Source: Streptomyces adustus (lineage in GTDB: Bacteria > Actinomycetota > Actinomycetes > Streptomycetales > Streptomycetaceae). Taken from it: a stretch of DNA of 64,000 nucleotides. The position numbers and the translations under genes were made by a program. The stretch is taken from NCBI RefSeq assembly GCF_009377175.1, contig NZ_VJZD01000007.1:29786-93785 (forward strand), given 5' to 3'. The notes beneath the pieces are model-generated. The model was given only the letters and a program-made list of their open reading frames with translations. It searched no databases and had not been told where the DNA came from. Shown here piece by piece: positions 17,576-25,492 of the stretch. Position 1 is the stretch's first letter. The number at the start of each line of letters is the position of its first letter.

Positions 17576-18613
17576 ATGACGAACGTGACCCGGACGACTG
17601 CGACGCCGTCGTACCGGCAATTGCCGATCATCGATCTCTCCGCCGCCGACCGAGGGCCGCAGGCCCGGGCGCTGTTGCACAGCCACTTGCGCAGTGCCGC
17701 CCACGACGTGGGCTTCTTCCAGCTCGTGGGGCATGGGGTGAGCGAGGAGGAGACCGAGGGCCTGCTCTCCGCCATGCGGCGGTTCTTCGCCCTGACGGAG
17801 GCCGAGCGGCTCGCGATCGACAATGTGAACTCGCCGCACTTCCGGGGGTACACAAGGACTGGTGACGAGCGGACCGGCGGGCGGCAGGACTGGCGCGATC
17901 AGCTCGACATCGGGGCCGAGCGGCCCGCGCGGGTGCCGAGGCCCGGCGAACCGGCGTACTGGTGGCTGGAGGGGCCCAATCAGTGGCCGGCCGGGCTTCC
18001 CGAGCTGCGGGTGGCCGCCCTGCGGTGGATGGAGCGGCTCAGTGATGTCGCCGAGAAGCTGCTGCACGAACTGCTCGCCTCGATCGGGGCGCCCGCCGAC
18101 TTCTACGACTCGGTCTTCGGGGAGCGGGCACATCCGCATCTGAAGCTGGTGCGGTATCCGGGGAATGCGGGGAACGGGGCCGAACAGGGGGTGGGAGCCC
18201 ACAAGGACTACGGATTCCTGACCTTGCTGCTTCAGGACCAGGTGGGTGGGCTTCAGGTGCAGCGGGAGGACGGGCTGTTCCACGATGTGCCGCCGCTGCC
18301 CGGTGCCTTCGTCGTGAATCTCGGGGAGTTGCTGGAGGTGGCCACCAACGGATATCTCGTCGCCACCAATCACCGGGTGGTGTCGCCGCCCAGCGCCGTC
18401 GAGCGGTTCTCCGTGCCGTTCTTCTACAACCCTCGGCTGGACGCGCGCGTGGAGCCGCTGCCCTTCCCGCACGCCTCCGCCGCCCCCGGCGTGACCGACG
18501 ATCCGGCCAACCCTCTGTTCGCCGAGTACGGGTTCAACGAGCTGAAGGGCAAGCTGCGGGCGCATCCGCTTGTCGCGGAGCGGCATCACGCGGAGCTGCT
18601 CAGCCCCGCGTGA
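17576..18613 (+). CDS. Isopenicillin N synthase-family 2-oxoglutarate/Fe(II)-type oxygenase
   Basis: 345 aa cytoplasmic non-haem iron oxygenase. The N-terminal DIOX_N-like part (LPIIDLSAADRGP, HDVGFFQLVGHGV) is followed by the double-stranded beta-helix. Iron ligands are H209 and D211 (GAHKDYGFLTLL) and H266 (TNHRVVS). R277 in the RFSVPFF motif is the residue that binds the co-substrate carboxylate or substrate in this family. Members oxidise varied small molecules, some using 2-oxoglutarate and some, like IPNS, not. The specific substrate is unknown. It stands alone as a single gene, but the cysteine leader peptide upstream suggests control by cysteine supply and perhaps a sulfur-containing substrate. 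A strong hairpin terminator follows. Confidence 0.88.
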   Translation: MTNVTRTTATPSYRQLPIIDLSAADRGPQARALLHSHLRSAAHDVGFFQLVGHGVSEEETEGLLSAMRRFFALTEAERLAIDNVNSPHFRGYTRTGDERTGGRQDWRDQLDIGAERPARVPRPGEPAYWWLEGPNQWPAGLPELRVAALRWMERLSDVAEKLLHELLASIGAPADFYDSVFGERAHPHLKLVRYPGNAGNGAEQGVGAHKDYGFLTLLLQDQVGGLQVQREDGLFHDVPPLPGAFVVNLGELLEVATNGYLVATNHRVVSPPSAVERFSVPFFYNPRLDARVEPLPFPHASAAPGVTDDPANPLFAEYGFNELKGKLRAHPLVAERHHAELLSPA

Positions 18614-18713
18614 TGCCGCTCGTCCTCACCTGGTGGGCGACGTCCTGAGCGAAACCCCGGTGCGCGATGTCCCCTTGACCTGCTGCTTGGGCTGAAGCCC
18701 GTGGACTCTGGCC

Positions 18714-18762
18714 TTCTGCGCCGGATGCCGTGCCGCTACGCGGTACGGCATCCGGCGCAGAA
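18714..18762. terminator. Very strong bidirectional terminator
   Basis: Perfect 18-bp arms (TTCTGCGCCGGATGCCGT and its complement) with a 13-base loop lie between the convergent oxygenase and thioredoxin genes. Confidence 0.85.
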
Positions 18763-18786
18763 TCCGTGGCTTCCTTCAACGCCCTC

Positions 18787-19215
18787 TCAGACTGCCGCTG
18801 CCAGCTCCACTGCCGACACCACGTCGGCCCGGGTCGGCGCGCCGGAGGCGCGGCGAACCACACGACCGGTGCGGTCGAGGACGAGTACCGTCGGTGTCCG
18901 CATGACTTCGAAGCGGCGGACCAGTTCGAGCCGTGTCTCGGCGTCGATCTCCACGTGGCGTACACCGGGAGTTCCGTCAGCCACACCGGCCAGCAGACGG
19001 CGGGTACCGGGGCAGGTGGCACAGAGGGCCGTCGAGAACTGCACCAGCGTCGCCCGCTCGCCGAGCGTCACGCCCAACTCGCCGGAGGACAAGCGCAGTA
19101 CGTCGCCTTGGGCCGTGTCGCGCAGCCTGCCGTCGCGTCGGACCCGTACCAGCCCGAAGACGGTTGCGGCCACCAGGACGACGGCGGCCACGAGAAGCCC
19201 CGTCGGATCGCTCAC
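18787..19215 (-). CDS. Membrane-anchored thioredoxin-family protein
   Basis: 142 aa. A single N-terminal membrane helix (LLVAAVVLVAATVFGLV) is followed by a thioredoxin fold with the redox motif C65-A-T-C68 in FSTALCATCPGTRRLL and the cis-proline region MRTPTVLVL. The active site should face the outside, making it a candidate for thiol-disulfide exchange there. I chose the GTG at 19215 (GAGG five bases upstream) over an ATG 15 bases earlier that would overlap the preceding gene. Its start is 7 bases behind the DUF4395 gene, so the two are co-transcribed. The pairing with a CxxC-bearing DUF4395 membrane protein is common in actinobacteria. A cysteine leader peptide precedes the operon. Confidence 0.88.
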   Translation of the reverse strand: MSDPTGLLVAAVVLVAATVFGLVRVRRDGRLRDTAQGDVLRLSSGELGVTLGERATLVQFSTALCATCPGTRRLLAGVADGTPGVRHVEIDAETRLELVRRFEVMRTPTVLVLDRTGRVVRRASGAPTRADVVSAVELAAAV

Positions 19216-19222
19216 GGCCGCC

Positions 19223-19672
19223 TCACCCATGTCCCAGTCGGGTGCGGCTACGGACCGTGAGCAGGTAGAGCTCGCAGCCCAGGCAGTAGCCGAAGGCGGC
19301 ATTCAGGAAGGCCGCGGTGAGCGCCGCCGCACTCGCCGCGATGCCGAGCCAGGTCGCGCCGGAGAGGTAACCGACCATCCCGATGGCGGCGAAGGCCAGG
19401 CCGACGGCCTGTGCGAACCGTGGCGGCCGTGCGTCCTCGAACTCCTGCGGCGGCCCGAGACGAGGACGCACCAGGCGGCTGTAGAGCCAGCCGTACGGGG
19501 ACCAGCGCAGCCCCAGGATGGCACCGAGGGCGAAGACGACGGCCTGCGCCGCGAGCAGGGTGCCGCTGCCGGTGGCCAGTACCAGGAGGAGGACGAGGCT
19601 GGTGAGTACGGCGGCGAAGCGTTGGCCACGCGGGTCGACTCTGACAGGTGTTCCAGGCGTGCGGTCGGGCAT
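19223..19672 (-). CDS. DUF4395 family membrane protein with CxxC motif
   Basis: 149 aa with about four hydrophobic helices. The family hallmarks are VDPRGQRFAAV near the start and the C-terminal FGYCLGCELYLL with C130 and C133. DUF4395 proteins occur next to thioredoxins and rhodaneses and are thought to pass electrons or sulfur across the membrane, but the biochemistry is not settled. The ATG has GGAG seven bases upstream. It lies 49 bases behind the leader peptide at 19722-19796 and 7 bases ahead of the thioredoxin gene, forming a leader-DUF4395-thioredoxin operon. Confidence 0.88.
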   Translation of the reverse strand: MPDRTPGTPVRVDPRGQRFAAVLTSLVLLLVLATGSGTLLAAQAVVFALGAILGLRWSPYGWLYSRLVRPRLGPPQEFEDARPPRFAQAVGLAFAAIGMVGYLSGATWLGIAASAAALTAAFLNAAFGYCLGCELYLLTVRSRTRLGHG

Positions 19673-19721
19673 GACGAGCTCCGGGATCTTTCGAATGGGG
19701 ACGATGTGAATCGGCGCGTGG

Positions 19722-19796
19722 TCAGCGACACGCGGCGGACCACACCCGGCCGAAGTCGATGTGGGCCCTGATCACCAGGCACGTCCCGGAGTGCAT
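19722..19796 (-). CDS. 24-residue cysteine-ending leader peptide
   Basis: A minus-strand ATG frame reads MHSGTCLVIRAHIDFGRVWS then AACR and TGA. It shares the HxDxxRVxSxxC pattern and exact length with the peptide at 17354. It ends 49 bases before the DUF4395 start, the right place for translation-coupled attenuation of the thioredoxin operon. It has cysteines at positions 6 and 23. The role is inferred from family pattern and position. Confidence 0.78.
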   Translation of the reverse strand: MHSGTCLVIRAHIDFGRVWSAACR

Positions 19797-20064
19797 GCCG
19801 GTATTGCAACAGCCACCACTGCCGTGGTCAATCAGTGCTCACCTGTCGGACACGAGCAGCCGCTGACGGCCCATCGCGCAACAGGTCGGCCAAGGGGGTC
19901 GTGCTCGGCCTCACCCTCGGCGAGCATTCCGACGAACTGCGGCAGGCCCCGCTGAACCGGTGGACGTGTCCACGATCCCTTCGTGCCGGGTTACGCAGTC
20001 GGTGCAGTGGCGGGTCAGACCCGGCCATGACCGGTGGGTGACCGGTCACAGCCAGGCACCGACA

Positions 20065-21864
20065 TCATCCGAAGTAGTTGTCGAACGTCCGCTGGAACTC
20101 TCCGCCCGCGAAGCGGTCCCAGTTGATCGACCACGTCATCAGGCCGCGCAGGGCGGGCCAGGTGCCGTGCGGCGTGTACGAGCCGCAGTTGGTCCTCTTC
20201 GTCAGGCAGTCCAGGGCCTTGGTGACCTCGGCCGGGGCGACGTAGCCGTTGCCCGCGTTGGTGGACGCCGGCATGCCGATCGCGATCTGGTCCGGGCGCA
20301 GCGCCGGGAAGACGTTGTTGGCGTTGCCGGCCACCGGGAAGCCCGAGAGCAGCATGTCGGTCATGGCGATGTGGAAGTCCGCGCCGCCCATGGAGTGGTA
20401 CTGGTTGTCGAGGCCCATGATGGGTCCCGAGTTGTAGTCCTGGACGTGCAGCAGCGTCAGGTCGTCGCGCAGGGCGTAGATCACCGGAAGGTAGGCCCCG
20501 CACCGCGGGTCCTGACCGCCCCACTGGCCCGTGCCGTAGAACTGGTAGCCCATCTGCACGAAGAAGGTCTCGGGCGCCATGCTCAGGACGAACTTGGAGC
20601 CGTACTTGGCCTTCAGGGTCTTCAGCGCCGAGATGAGGTTCACGATCGTCGGCGTCTTCGGGTTCTTGAAGTCCGTGTCGTCGGTGTTCAGCGACAGGGA
20701 GTGGCCCTCGAAGTCGACGTCCAGGCCGTCGAGGCCGTACTCGTCGATGATCTTCGAGACGGACGAGACGAAGGTGTCGCGGGCTGCCGTCGTGGTCAGC
20801 TGGACCTGTCCGTTCTGTCCGCCGATGGAGATGAGCACCTTCTTGCCGGCCGCCTGCTTGGCCTTGACGGCTGCCTTGAAGTCGGCGTCGCTCTCGACGT
20901 TCGGGCATTCGGTGACCGGGCAGCGGGTGAAGCGGATGTCGCCGGAGGTGGTGGAGGTGGGCTCACCGAAGGCCAGGTCGATGACGTCCCAGCTGTCGGG
21001 GACGTCGGTCATGCGCGTGTAGCCGGCGCCGTTGGCGAAGCTCGCGTGGAGGTAGCCGACCAGAGCATGGGTGGGCAGGTCGGTGGATCCTCCGCCGCCC
21101 GATCCCGCGGTCGTCGTCGCCGTCACCGCCGTCGACTTCGCCGACTCGCCGGCGTTGTTCACGCCGGCGACCTGGAACGTGTACGCGGTGGCGGCGGCCA
21201 GGCCGGTCACGGTGGCCGAAGTGCCGTTCACCGTCTGCACCTTGACGCCGTCGCGGTAGACCGCGTAACTCGTCGCGCCACTTGCCGCCGACCAGGACAG
21301 CGCGACGCTGGAGGACGTGGTGGCGCCGGCCGTGAGACCGGTCGGCACGGCGGGCGGCTGGCCGGCCGGGGCGCCCGGGCCGAAGACGGAGACGTCGTCG
21401 GCGTAGTACGCGCCGGTGTTGTACCAGCCGTGGGTGTAGATCGTCACCTGGGTGGTGGACGCGCCGGTGCGGAACGTCGTCGTGAGCTGCTGCCAGTCGG
21501 AGGCGGCCTGGGTCCACGTGGAGACGTCGGTGGTGCCGGTGCCGCTCGCGCCGAGGTAGACGTAGGACCCGCGGACGTAACCGGACAGTGTGTACTGGGA
21601 GTTCGGCTGTACGGTCACCGTCTGCGAGCACTGCGCGTAGTCATTGCCGGCCGGGGTCGCCTGGAGTGCCGAGGCACCGGTGCGGACGGGGCTGGTGACC
21701 GTCTTGCCGGCTGTGCAGCTCCAGCCGTCGAGGCCTGCCTCGAAGCCGCCGTTGCGGATGAGTTCGGCGTCGGCGGCCTGTGCGGTCGGCGTGAGTGCGG
21801 CGATACCGGACGCGGCCAGTGCCGCAGTTGTCAGCAGGGCGAGGACAGGTCTGGGGCGGTCCAC
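20065..21864 (-). CDS. Secreted GH18 chitinase with carbohydrate-binding and fibronectin III domains
   Basis: 599 aa exported enzyme that hydrolyses beta-1,4 links of chitin. The GTG at 21864 (GGAGG five bases upstream) gives a signal peptide of about 30 residues (ALLTTAALAASGIAAL, TAQA cleavage). A CBM4/16-like carbohydrate-binding domain (about 33-163, NGGFEAGLDGWSC) is followed by a fibronectin type III domain (about 172-252). A glycine linker leads to the GH18 barrel (about 265-599), with the catalytic signature DGLDVDFE ending at the acid E386 and a preceding strand KVLISIGGQNG. The promoter contains a DasR-like operator at 21911, so expression should respond to N-acetylglucosamine. It is a single-gene unit. 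Confidence 0.95.
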   Translation of the reverse strand: MDRPRPVLALLTTAALAASGIAALTPTAQAADAELIRNGGFEAGLDGWSCTAGKTVTSPVRTGASALQATPAGNDYAQCSQTVTVQPNSQYTLSGYVRGSYVYLGASGTGTTDVSTWTQAASDWQQLTTTFRTGASTTQVTIYTHGWYNTGAYYADDVSVFGPGAPAGQPPAVPTGLTAGATTSSSVALSWSAASGATSYAVYRDGVKVQTVNGTSATVTGLAAATAYTFQVAGVNNAGESAKSTAVTATTTAGSGGGGSTDLPTHALVGYLHASFANGAGYTRMTDVPDSWDVIDLAFGEPTSTTSGDIRFTRCPVTECPNVESDADFKAAVKAKQAAGKKVLISIGGQNGQVQLTTTAARDTFVSSVSKIIDEYGLDGLDVDFEGHSLSLNTDDTDFKNPKTPTIVNLISALKTLKAKYGSKFVLSMAPETFFVQMGYQFYGTGQWGGQDPRCGAYLPVIYALRDDLTLLHVQDYNSGPIMGLDNQYHSMGGADFHIAMTDMLLSGFPVAGNANNVFPALRPDQIAIGMPASTNAGNGYVAPAEVTKALDCLTKRTNCGSYTPHGTWPALRGLMTWSINWDRFAGGEFQRTFDNYFG

Positions 21865-21910
21865 AAGTGCCTCCGGGTGGGGGGTGGTTGAACTGCGGAG
21901 CGCGCTTAAT

Positions 21911-21924
21911 TTGGTCCAGACCAA
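21911..21924. promoter_or_regulatory. DasR-responsive element (dre-like) ahead of the chitinase
   Basis: TTGGTCCAGACCAA has perfect TTGGTC/GACCAA arms around CA and matches the core of the published dre consensus TGGTCTAGACCA with one difference. It lies 47-60 bases upstream of the chitinase start. DasR, the GlcNAc-sensing GntR repressor, is the expected binder. Confidence 0.8.
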
Positions 21925-22028
21925 TTCGTTTGTCAAGGCCCGCGGCGGGCAGTCTCTGCCCCCGTCCAGCCCTCACTTCTCCCAGGGCGACTCTCCGAAG
22001 GATCACGTGCTGTGGGGCGCCCCGCTGG

Positions 22029-22649
22029 TCACCTCGGGAGCTGTCGGTCCGCTCCGGAACCAGTGGGGGCGCCGCTGCCGAGAGCCCACGACTCGATGTC
22101 GCGATAATGGATCGGCCCGCGGCTGCGGCCGGCATTGCTGCCGACCAGGTGCAGGCGTTCGGCAGGCCAGGGCAGACCGGTGAATTCGGCCAGCCCCTCA
22201 GCGATCTCTCCCGCCGACGACCGATCTCCTCGGCGGGCGCGCGCCAGCGTCAGATGGGGGCGCAAGGGCCGCTCCTCGAAGACGATCCCGCAGTTCTTGA
22301 CCGCGGTACGCACATCGTCGGCGAGCACGTGCAGCGCATCGAGGTCTCCGTCGACTCCGCTCCACAGCACCCGGTCGTCGAAGTTTCCGCTGCCGCGCAG
22401 GGACAGGGGGATCGGCTGTCGCCCGGCAGCGAGGTCGGCGAGCGGCGCTTGCAGCTTCAGCGCCGTCGTGGGCGGCAGCTCTCCGAGGAACGCCAGAGTG
22501 ATGTGCCAGTCCTCCACCCGGTTCCATCGCATGTGCGGATGCGTGCCGTAGGCGGAGTGCAGTTCCCGGGCCAGTTCCTCCTTGGCGTGGTCGGGCGGCG
22601 CGAGGGCGATGAACACGCGAACGGCGGCGGGTCGGGTCTGATCGGTCAC
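22029..22649 (-). CDS. thpR: RNA 2',3'-cyclic phosphodiesterase (ThpR, 2H family)
   Basis: 206 aa cytoplasmic 2H phosphoesterase. Two HxT motifs are present, H49-I-T (EDWHITLAFLGE) and H132-L-T (RPHLTLAR), about 80 residues apart as in the family. The N-terminus (RVFIALAPPDHAKEEL) is typical. The enzyme opens 2',3'-cyclic phosphates at RNA ends and may act in tRNA repair. The GTG at 22649 with AGGAA upstream is preferred to a longer frame that begins in low-complexity sequence. It is divergent from the HelD/HelR-like gene at 22925, with a 275-base spacer. Confidence 0.9.
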   Translation of the reverse strand: MTDQTRPAAVRVFIALAPPDHAKEELARELHSAYGTHPHMRWNRVEDWHITLAFLGELPPTTALKLQAPLADLAAGRQPIPLSLRGSGNFDDRVLWSGVDGDLDALHVLADDVRTAVKNCGIVFEERPLRPHLTLARARRGDRSSAGEIAEGLAEFTGLPWPAERLHLVGSNAGRSRGPIHYRDIESWALGSGAPTGSGADRQLPR

Positions 22650-22854
22650 AACGCAATTCCTGTCGCGGACGGCGGGTCGCTTTCCACGGACGATACGAGT
22701 GCGGAGGACCCGGAGCCTCGGCGCGGGTCGGTCGCGGCGGCCGTGCCGGCCACCGCCTGCGGCCGGCCCCTCGCGCAGACGGACAACCTCGGGCACACCG
22801 TCGCGTACGTATGTCGGCGTCAGCAGGGTCGGGCCTACCGGCTGAGTCGGACAA

Positions 22855-22895
22855 GTAAGTCAAGCCTTACCTTTGGGGAGATCCGGCTGCATAGT
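22855..22895 (+). promoter_or_regulatory. Putative promoter with small palindrome for the HelR-like gene
   Basis: GTAAG-TCAAGC-CTTAC (22855-22870) overlaps a possible -35 element TTACCT (22867-22872), followed after 17 bases by CATAGT (22890-22895). Part of it resembles actinobacterial iron boxes, with several mismatches. I do not see the rifamycin-associated element expected of characterised helR genes. Weak evidence. Confidence 0.3.
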
Positions 22896-22924
22896 GGAGG
22901 GCCGAGTCGAGAGGATGGCCGCCG

Positions 22925-25039
22925 TTGTCGCAGTTCAATGAGAGTGCCGCAAGTCAGATCGAAGTGGAGCAGGCACATGTGGCCGCCATGTACGCGCTGC
23001 TCGACGAGCGCGAGGCGGATGTACGGGCCGAGCTGACGAACGTGGTGGGATCGTCGGCCGACAGCGCGGGCGAGGTGTACGCGCGCGATGTGGCCGCACA
23101 GCGACTGGCGCGGGAGCTTCGCCGGCTCGAGGATGCCGAGGAAGGACTGGTGTTCGGCCGGATCGACGGCGCGGACGGAACAAGTCTGCACGTCGGGCGC
23201 CTCGGCCTGCACCTGGCCGACCGGGACCTGCCCCTGCTCGTCGACTGGCGGGCAGACGCGGCGCGGTCCTTCTACACGGCGACGACCATCCACCCGATGG
23301 GTCTGCGGCGGCGCCGTCACCTGAGGACCGAGAAGCGTGCGGTACGGGCGGTGAGCGACGAGCTGCTGGACGGATCCGCACCTGCGGCCGACGACATCGT
23401 CGGTGACGGGCCGTTGACGGAGGCGCTGGAGGCGCGGCGCACGGGGCGGATGCGTGCTGCGGTGGCGACGCTTCAGGCGGAGCAGGACGCGATCGTCCGA
23501 TCGCCGCATCAGGGGGTGACGGTGGTGCAGGGCGGACCCGGCACGGGCAAGACCGTCGTCGCACTGCACCGTGCGGCCTTCGTTCTCTACGCGTTTCCGC
23601 GGATCGCCGGTCGCGGGGTCCTGGTGCTCGGACCGAACGCACGGTTCCTCGACTACGTCTCCCAGGTGCTTCCCTCGCTCGGCGAGAACGACGTCGTCCT
23701 GGCGACGTGCGAGGAGCTGGCCGAGACGGTTCTGGAGACGATGGAGCCGTGCGATGTCGCCCGGCTCAAGGGGACTTCTCCGCTGGCCGAGGCGCTGGCG
23801 GGCCTGGTGCACGCACGGCAGGCACCCTCGCGCGGCGCGTTCGCGGTCCGAGTGGGGCAGGAGTGGGTCCGTCTGACGAGCACCGAAGTCGCGACGGCGA
23901 GGGCAGCGGCGGTGGCGAGCGGCTCGGTGCACAACCGGGCGCGGGAAGTGTTCAAGGAACATCTGGTCGACGCGGTGGCGGCCACGCTGAAGCGCGGCAC
24001 GATAGAGGCCCTCGAGAACATCGACGCCGAGATCGCCGGAAGTACGGGCCTGGATCTCGACGCCGCAGCCGCGGCCGACCTATTGGCGCTCGGCTTCGAC
24101 GGCGACCCCCCGTCCGCGGCTGCGGCCGAGGCCGAGGCGTTCGACGCAGAGGCCCTGCGGGACAATCTCATGGGAGACGCGCACGTCGACCACGCGGTGG
24201 AATCGCTGTGGCCACGGCTGACCTCCGAAGCAGTCGTGCGGGCCCTGCTGACCGAGGCCGACACGCTGGCCACGCACCTGCCCTCACTCACCGACGACGA
24301 GCGTTTGCGCCTGCTGCGCCCTGCCGACGCGCCGTGGACCGACGCCGATGGCCCACTGCTGGACGAGGCGACCGACCTGGTGGACGGGCCGCCGGAGCGG
24401 ACGTTCGGACACGTCGTCGTGGACGAGGCCCAGGAACTGACCGCCATGCAATGGCGGATGGTGATGCGCCGGTGTCCGGCCAGGTCCATGACGCTGGTGG
24501 GAGACTTCGCCCAGGCCGGCCCCGCAACGGCAGTCGGCGACTGGTCGCAGGCGCTGGGCCCGCACATCGGCGGTCGATTCGCCCTGCACACGCTGACCGT
24601 CAGCTACCGCACCACCGAGGAGATCCTGGCGACCACGCACGACTTGCTCGCCCGGATCGCCCCGGGACAGACTCCCAGCCGGTCGATCCGCCACGGCGAC
24701 CGTCCTCGCGCCCTCACCGCATCCCCGCACAGTCTCGCCACCACGGTGACCGGCGAACTGCGCGCGCAGGCCGCAGCACACCCGGATGACCTGCTGGCGC
24801 TGATCTGCGCCGATGCCCGGGTCGCGGACATGGCATCCGCCGGTGTCGCCCGATGGGCACGCCTCGTGCCGGCGTCCGAGGCCCGAGGCCTGGAGTTCGA
24901 CGCAACCGTCGTCGTCGATCCGGAGGAGATCGCCACGGCCCGCCCCAGCGGCGAGCGCGACTTGTACGTCGCTCTCACCCGTGCGACCAAGAGACTGTGC
25001 ACGATCACCGTCGACGTTCCGCCACAGTACGCCTCATGA
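22925..25039 (+). CDS. HelD/HelR-family RNA polymerase-recycling ATPase
   Basis: 704 aa superfamily 1 helicase-like ATPase. The N-terminal coiled region (EVEQAHVAAMYALLDERE) is the arm that enters RNA polymerase in HelD proteins. Walker A is GGPGTGKT (203-210), Walker B is VVVDEAQEL, and motifs LVGDFAQ and YVALTRATKRL complete the motor. HelD removes stalled RNA polymerase from DNA; the actinobacterial HelR branch also dislodges rifamycins. The 704-aa length fits either. No in-frame ATG is available, so a TTG start at 22925 is used, with GAGG ten bases upstream. It is a single-gene unit divergent from thpR. I am sure of the family and less sure of the HelR branch. Confidence 0.85.
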   Translation: MSQFNESAASQIEVEQAHVAAMYALLDEREADVRAELTNVVGSSADSAGEVYARDVAAQRLARELRRLEDAEEGLVFGRIDGADGTSLHVGRLGLHLADRDLPLLVDWRADAARSFYTATTIHPMGLRRRRHLRTEKRAVRAVSDELLDGSAPAADDIVGDGPLTEALEARRTGRMRAAVATLQAEQDAIVRSPHQGVTVVQGGPGTGKTVVALHRAAFVLYAFPRIAGRGVLVLGPNARFLDYVSQVLPSLGENDVVLATCEELAETVLETMEPCDVARLKGTSPLAEALAGLVHARQAPSRGAFAVRVGQEWVRLTSTEVATARAAAVASGSVHNRAREVFKEHLVDAVAATLKRGTIEALENIDAEIAGSTGLDLDAAAAADLLALGFDGDPPSAAAAEAEAFDAEALRDNLMGDAHVDHAVESLWPRLTSEAVVRALLTEADTLATHLPSLTDDERLRLLRPADAPWTDADGPLLDEATDLVDGPPERTFGHVVVDEAQELTAMQWRMVMRRCPARSMTLVGDFAQAGPATAVGDWSQALGPHIGGRFALHTLTVSYRTTEEILATTHDLLARIAPGQTPSRSIRHGDRPRALTASPHSLATTVTGELRAQAAAHPDDLLALICADARVADMASAGVARWARLVPASEARGLEFDATVVVDPEEIATARPSGERDLYVALTRATKRLCTITVDVPPQYAS

Positions 25040-25078
25040 CCCTTCGGGGCAGGCGCAGTTGATGCGGTGCCGGTTGTC

Positions 25079-25492
25079 TTAGTACCAGTGGTGGGTCTGC
25101 CAGAAGTCCCAGGCCTGGGCGGGGCTGCCGTAGCGGGAGTTCATGTAGTCCAGGCCCCACTTGATCTGGGTGGCGGGGTTGGTCTTCCAGTCGGAGCCGG
25201 CGGTGGCCATCTTCGAGCCGGGCAGGGCCTGGACGAGGCCGTAGGCGCCGGAGGAGGAGTTGGTGGCGGTGTGGTTCCAGCCGCTCTCGTGGGTGACGAT
25301 CTGGTTGAAGGCGTTGTACTGGGCCGTGTCCGGGATCATCCGGTGGGCGATCGCCTGGGCGGAGGAGGCGGACGTCGTGGCGGCCTGGGCCGGGGCCGCG
25401 GCGAGGGCCATTCCGGCGGTGGCGGCGGCCACGGCGACGACGGAGAGGGCCTTCTTCGGGCTGGCGATGCGGCGGATGGCGGAGACGGACAC
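25079..25492 (-). CDS. Small secreted lytic-transglycosylase-like cell-wall protein
   Basis: 137 aa. The GTG at 25492 (GAGG six bases upstream) gives a signal peptide (KKALSVVAVAAATAGMALAA, AQA cleavage near 37). The mature part is a compact SLT/resuscitation-factor-like domain with the catalytic-glutamate motif THESGWN and later SGAYGLVQALPGSKMA and WKTNPATQIKWGLDYM, close to known streptomycete secreted transglycosylases. It would cleave peptidoglycan glycan strands during growth or germination. A long 5' spacer carries a strong stem (25577-25609), which may be part of a leader RNA. It ends 40 bases from the end of the convergent HelR-like gene. Confidence 0.9.
   Translation of the reverse strand: MSVSAIRRIASPKKALSVVAVAAATAGMALAAAPAQAATTSASSAQAIAHRMIPDTAQYNAFNQIVTHESGWNHTATNSSSGAYGLVQALPGSKMATAGSDWKTNPATQIKWGLDYMNSRYGSPAQAWDFWQTHHWY

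Noticed and set aside
19828..20049. A 73-codon minus-strand frame between the leader peptide and chitinase
   Set aside because: No ribosome site, arginine/proline-rich random composition, and it overlaps the expected promoter of the leader-thioredoxin operon.
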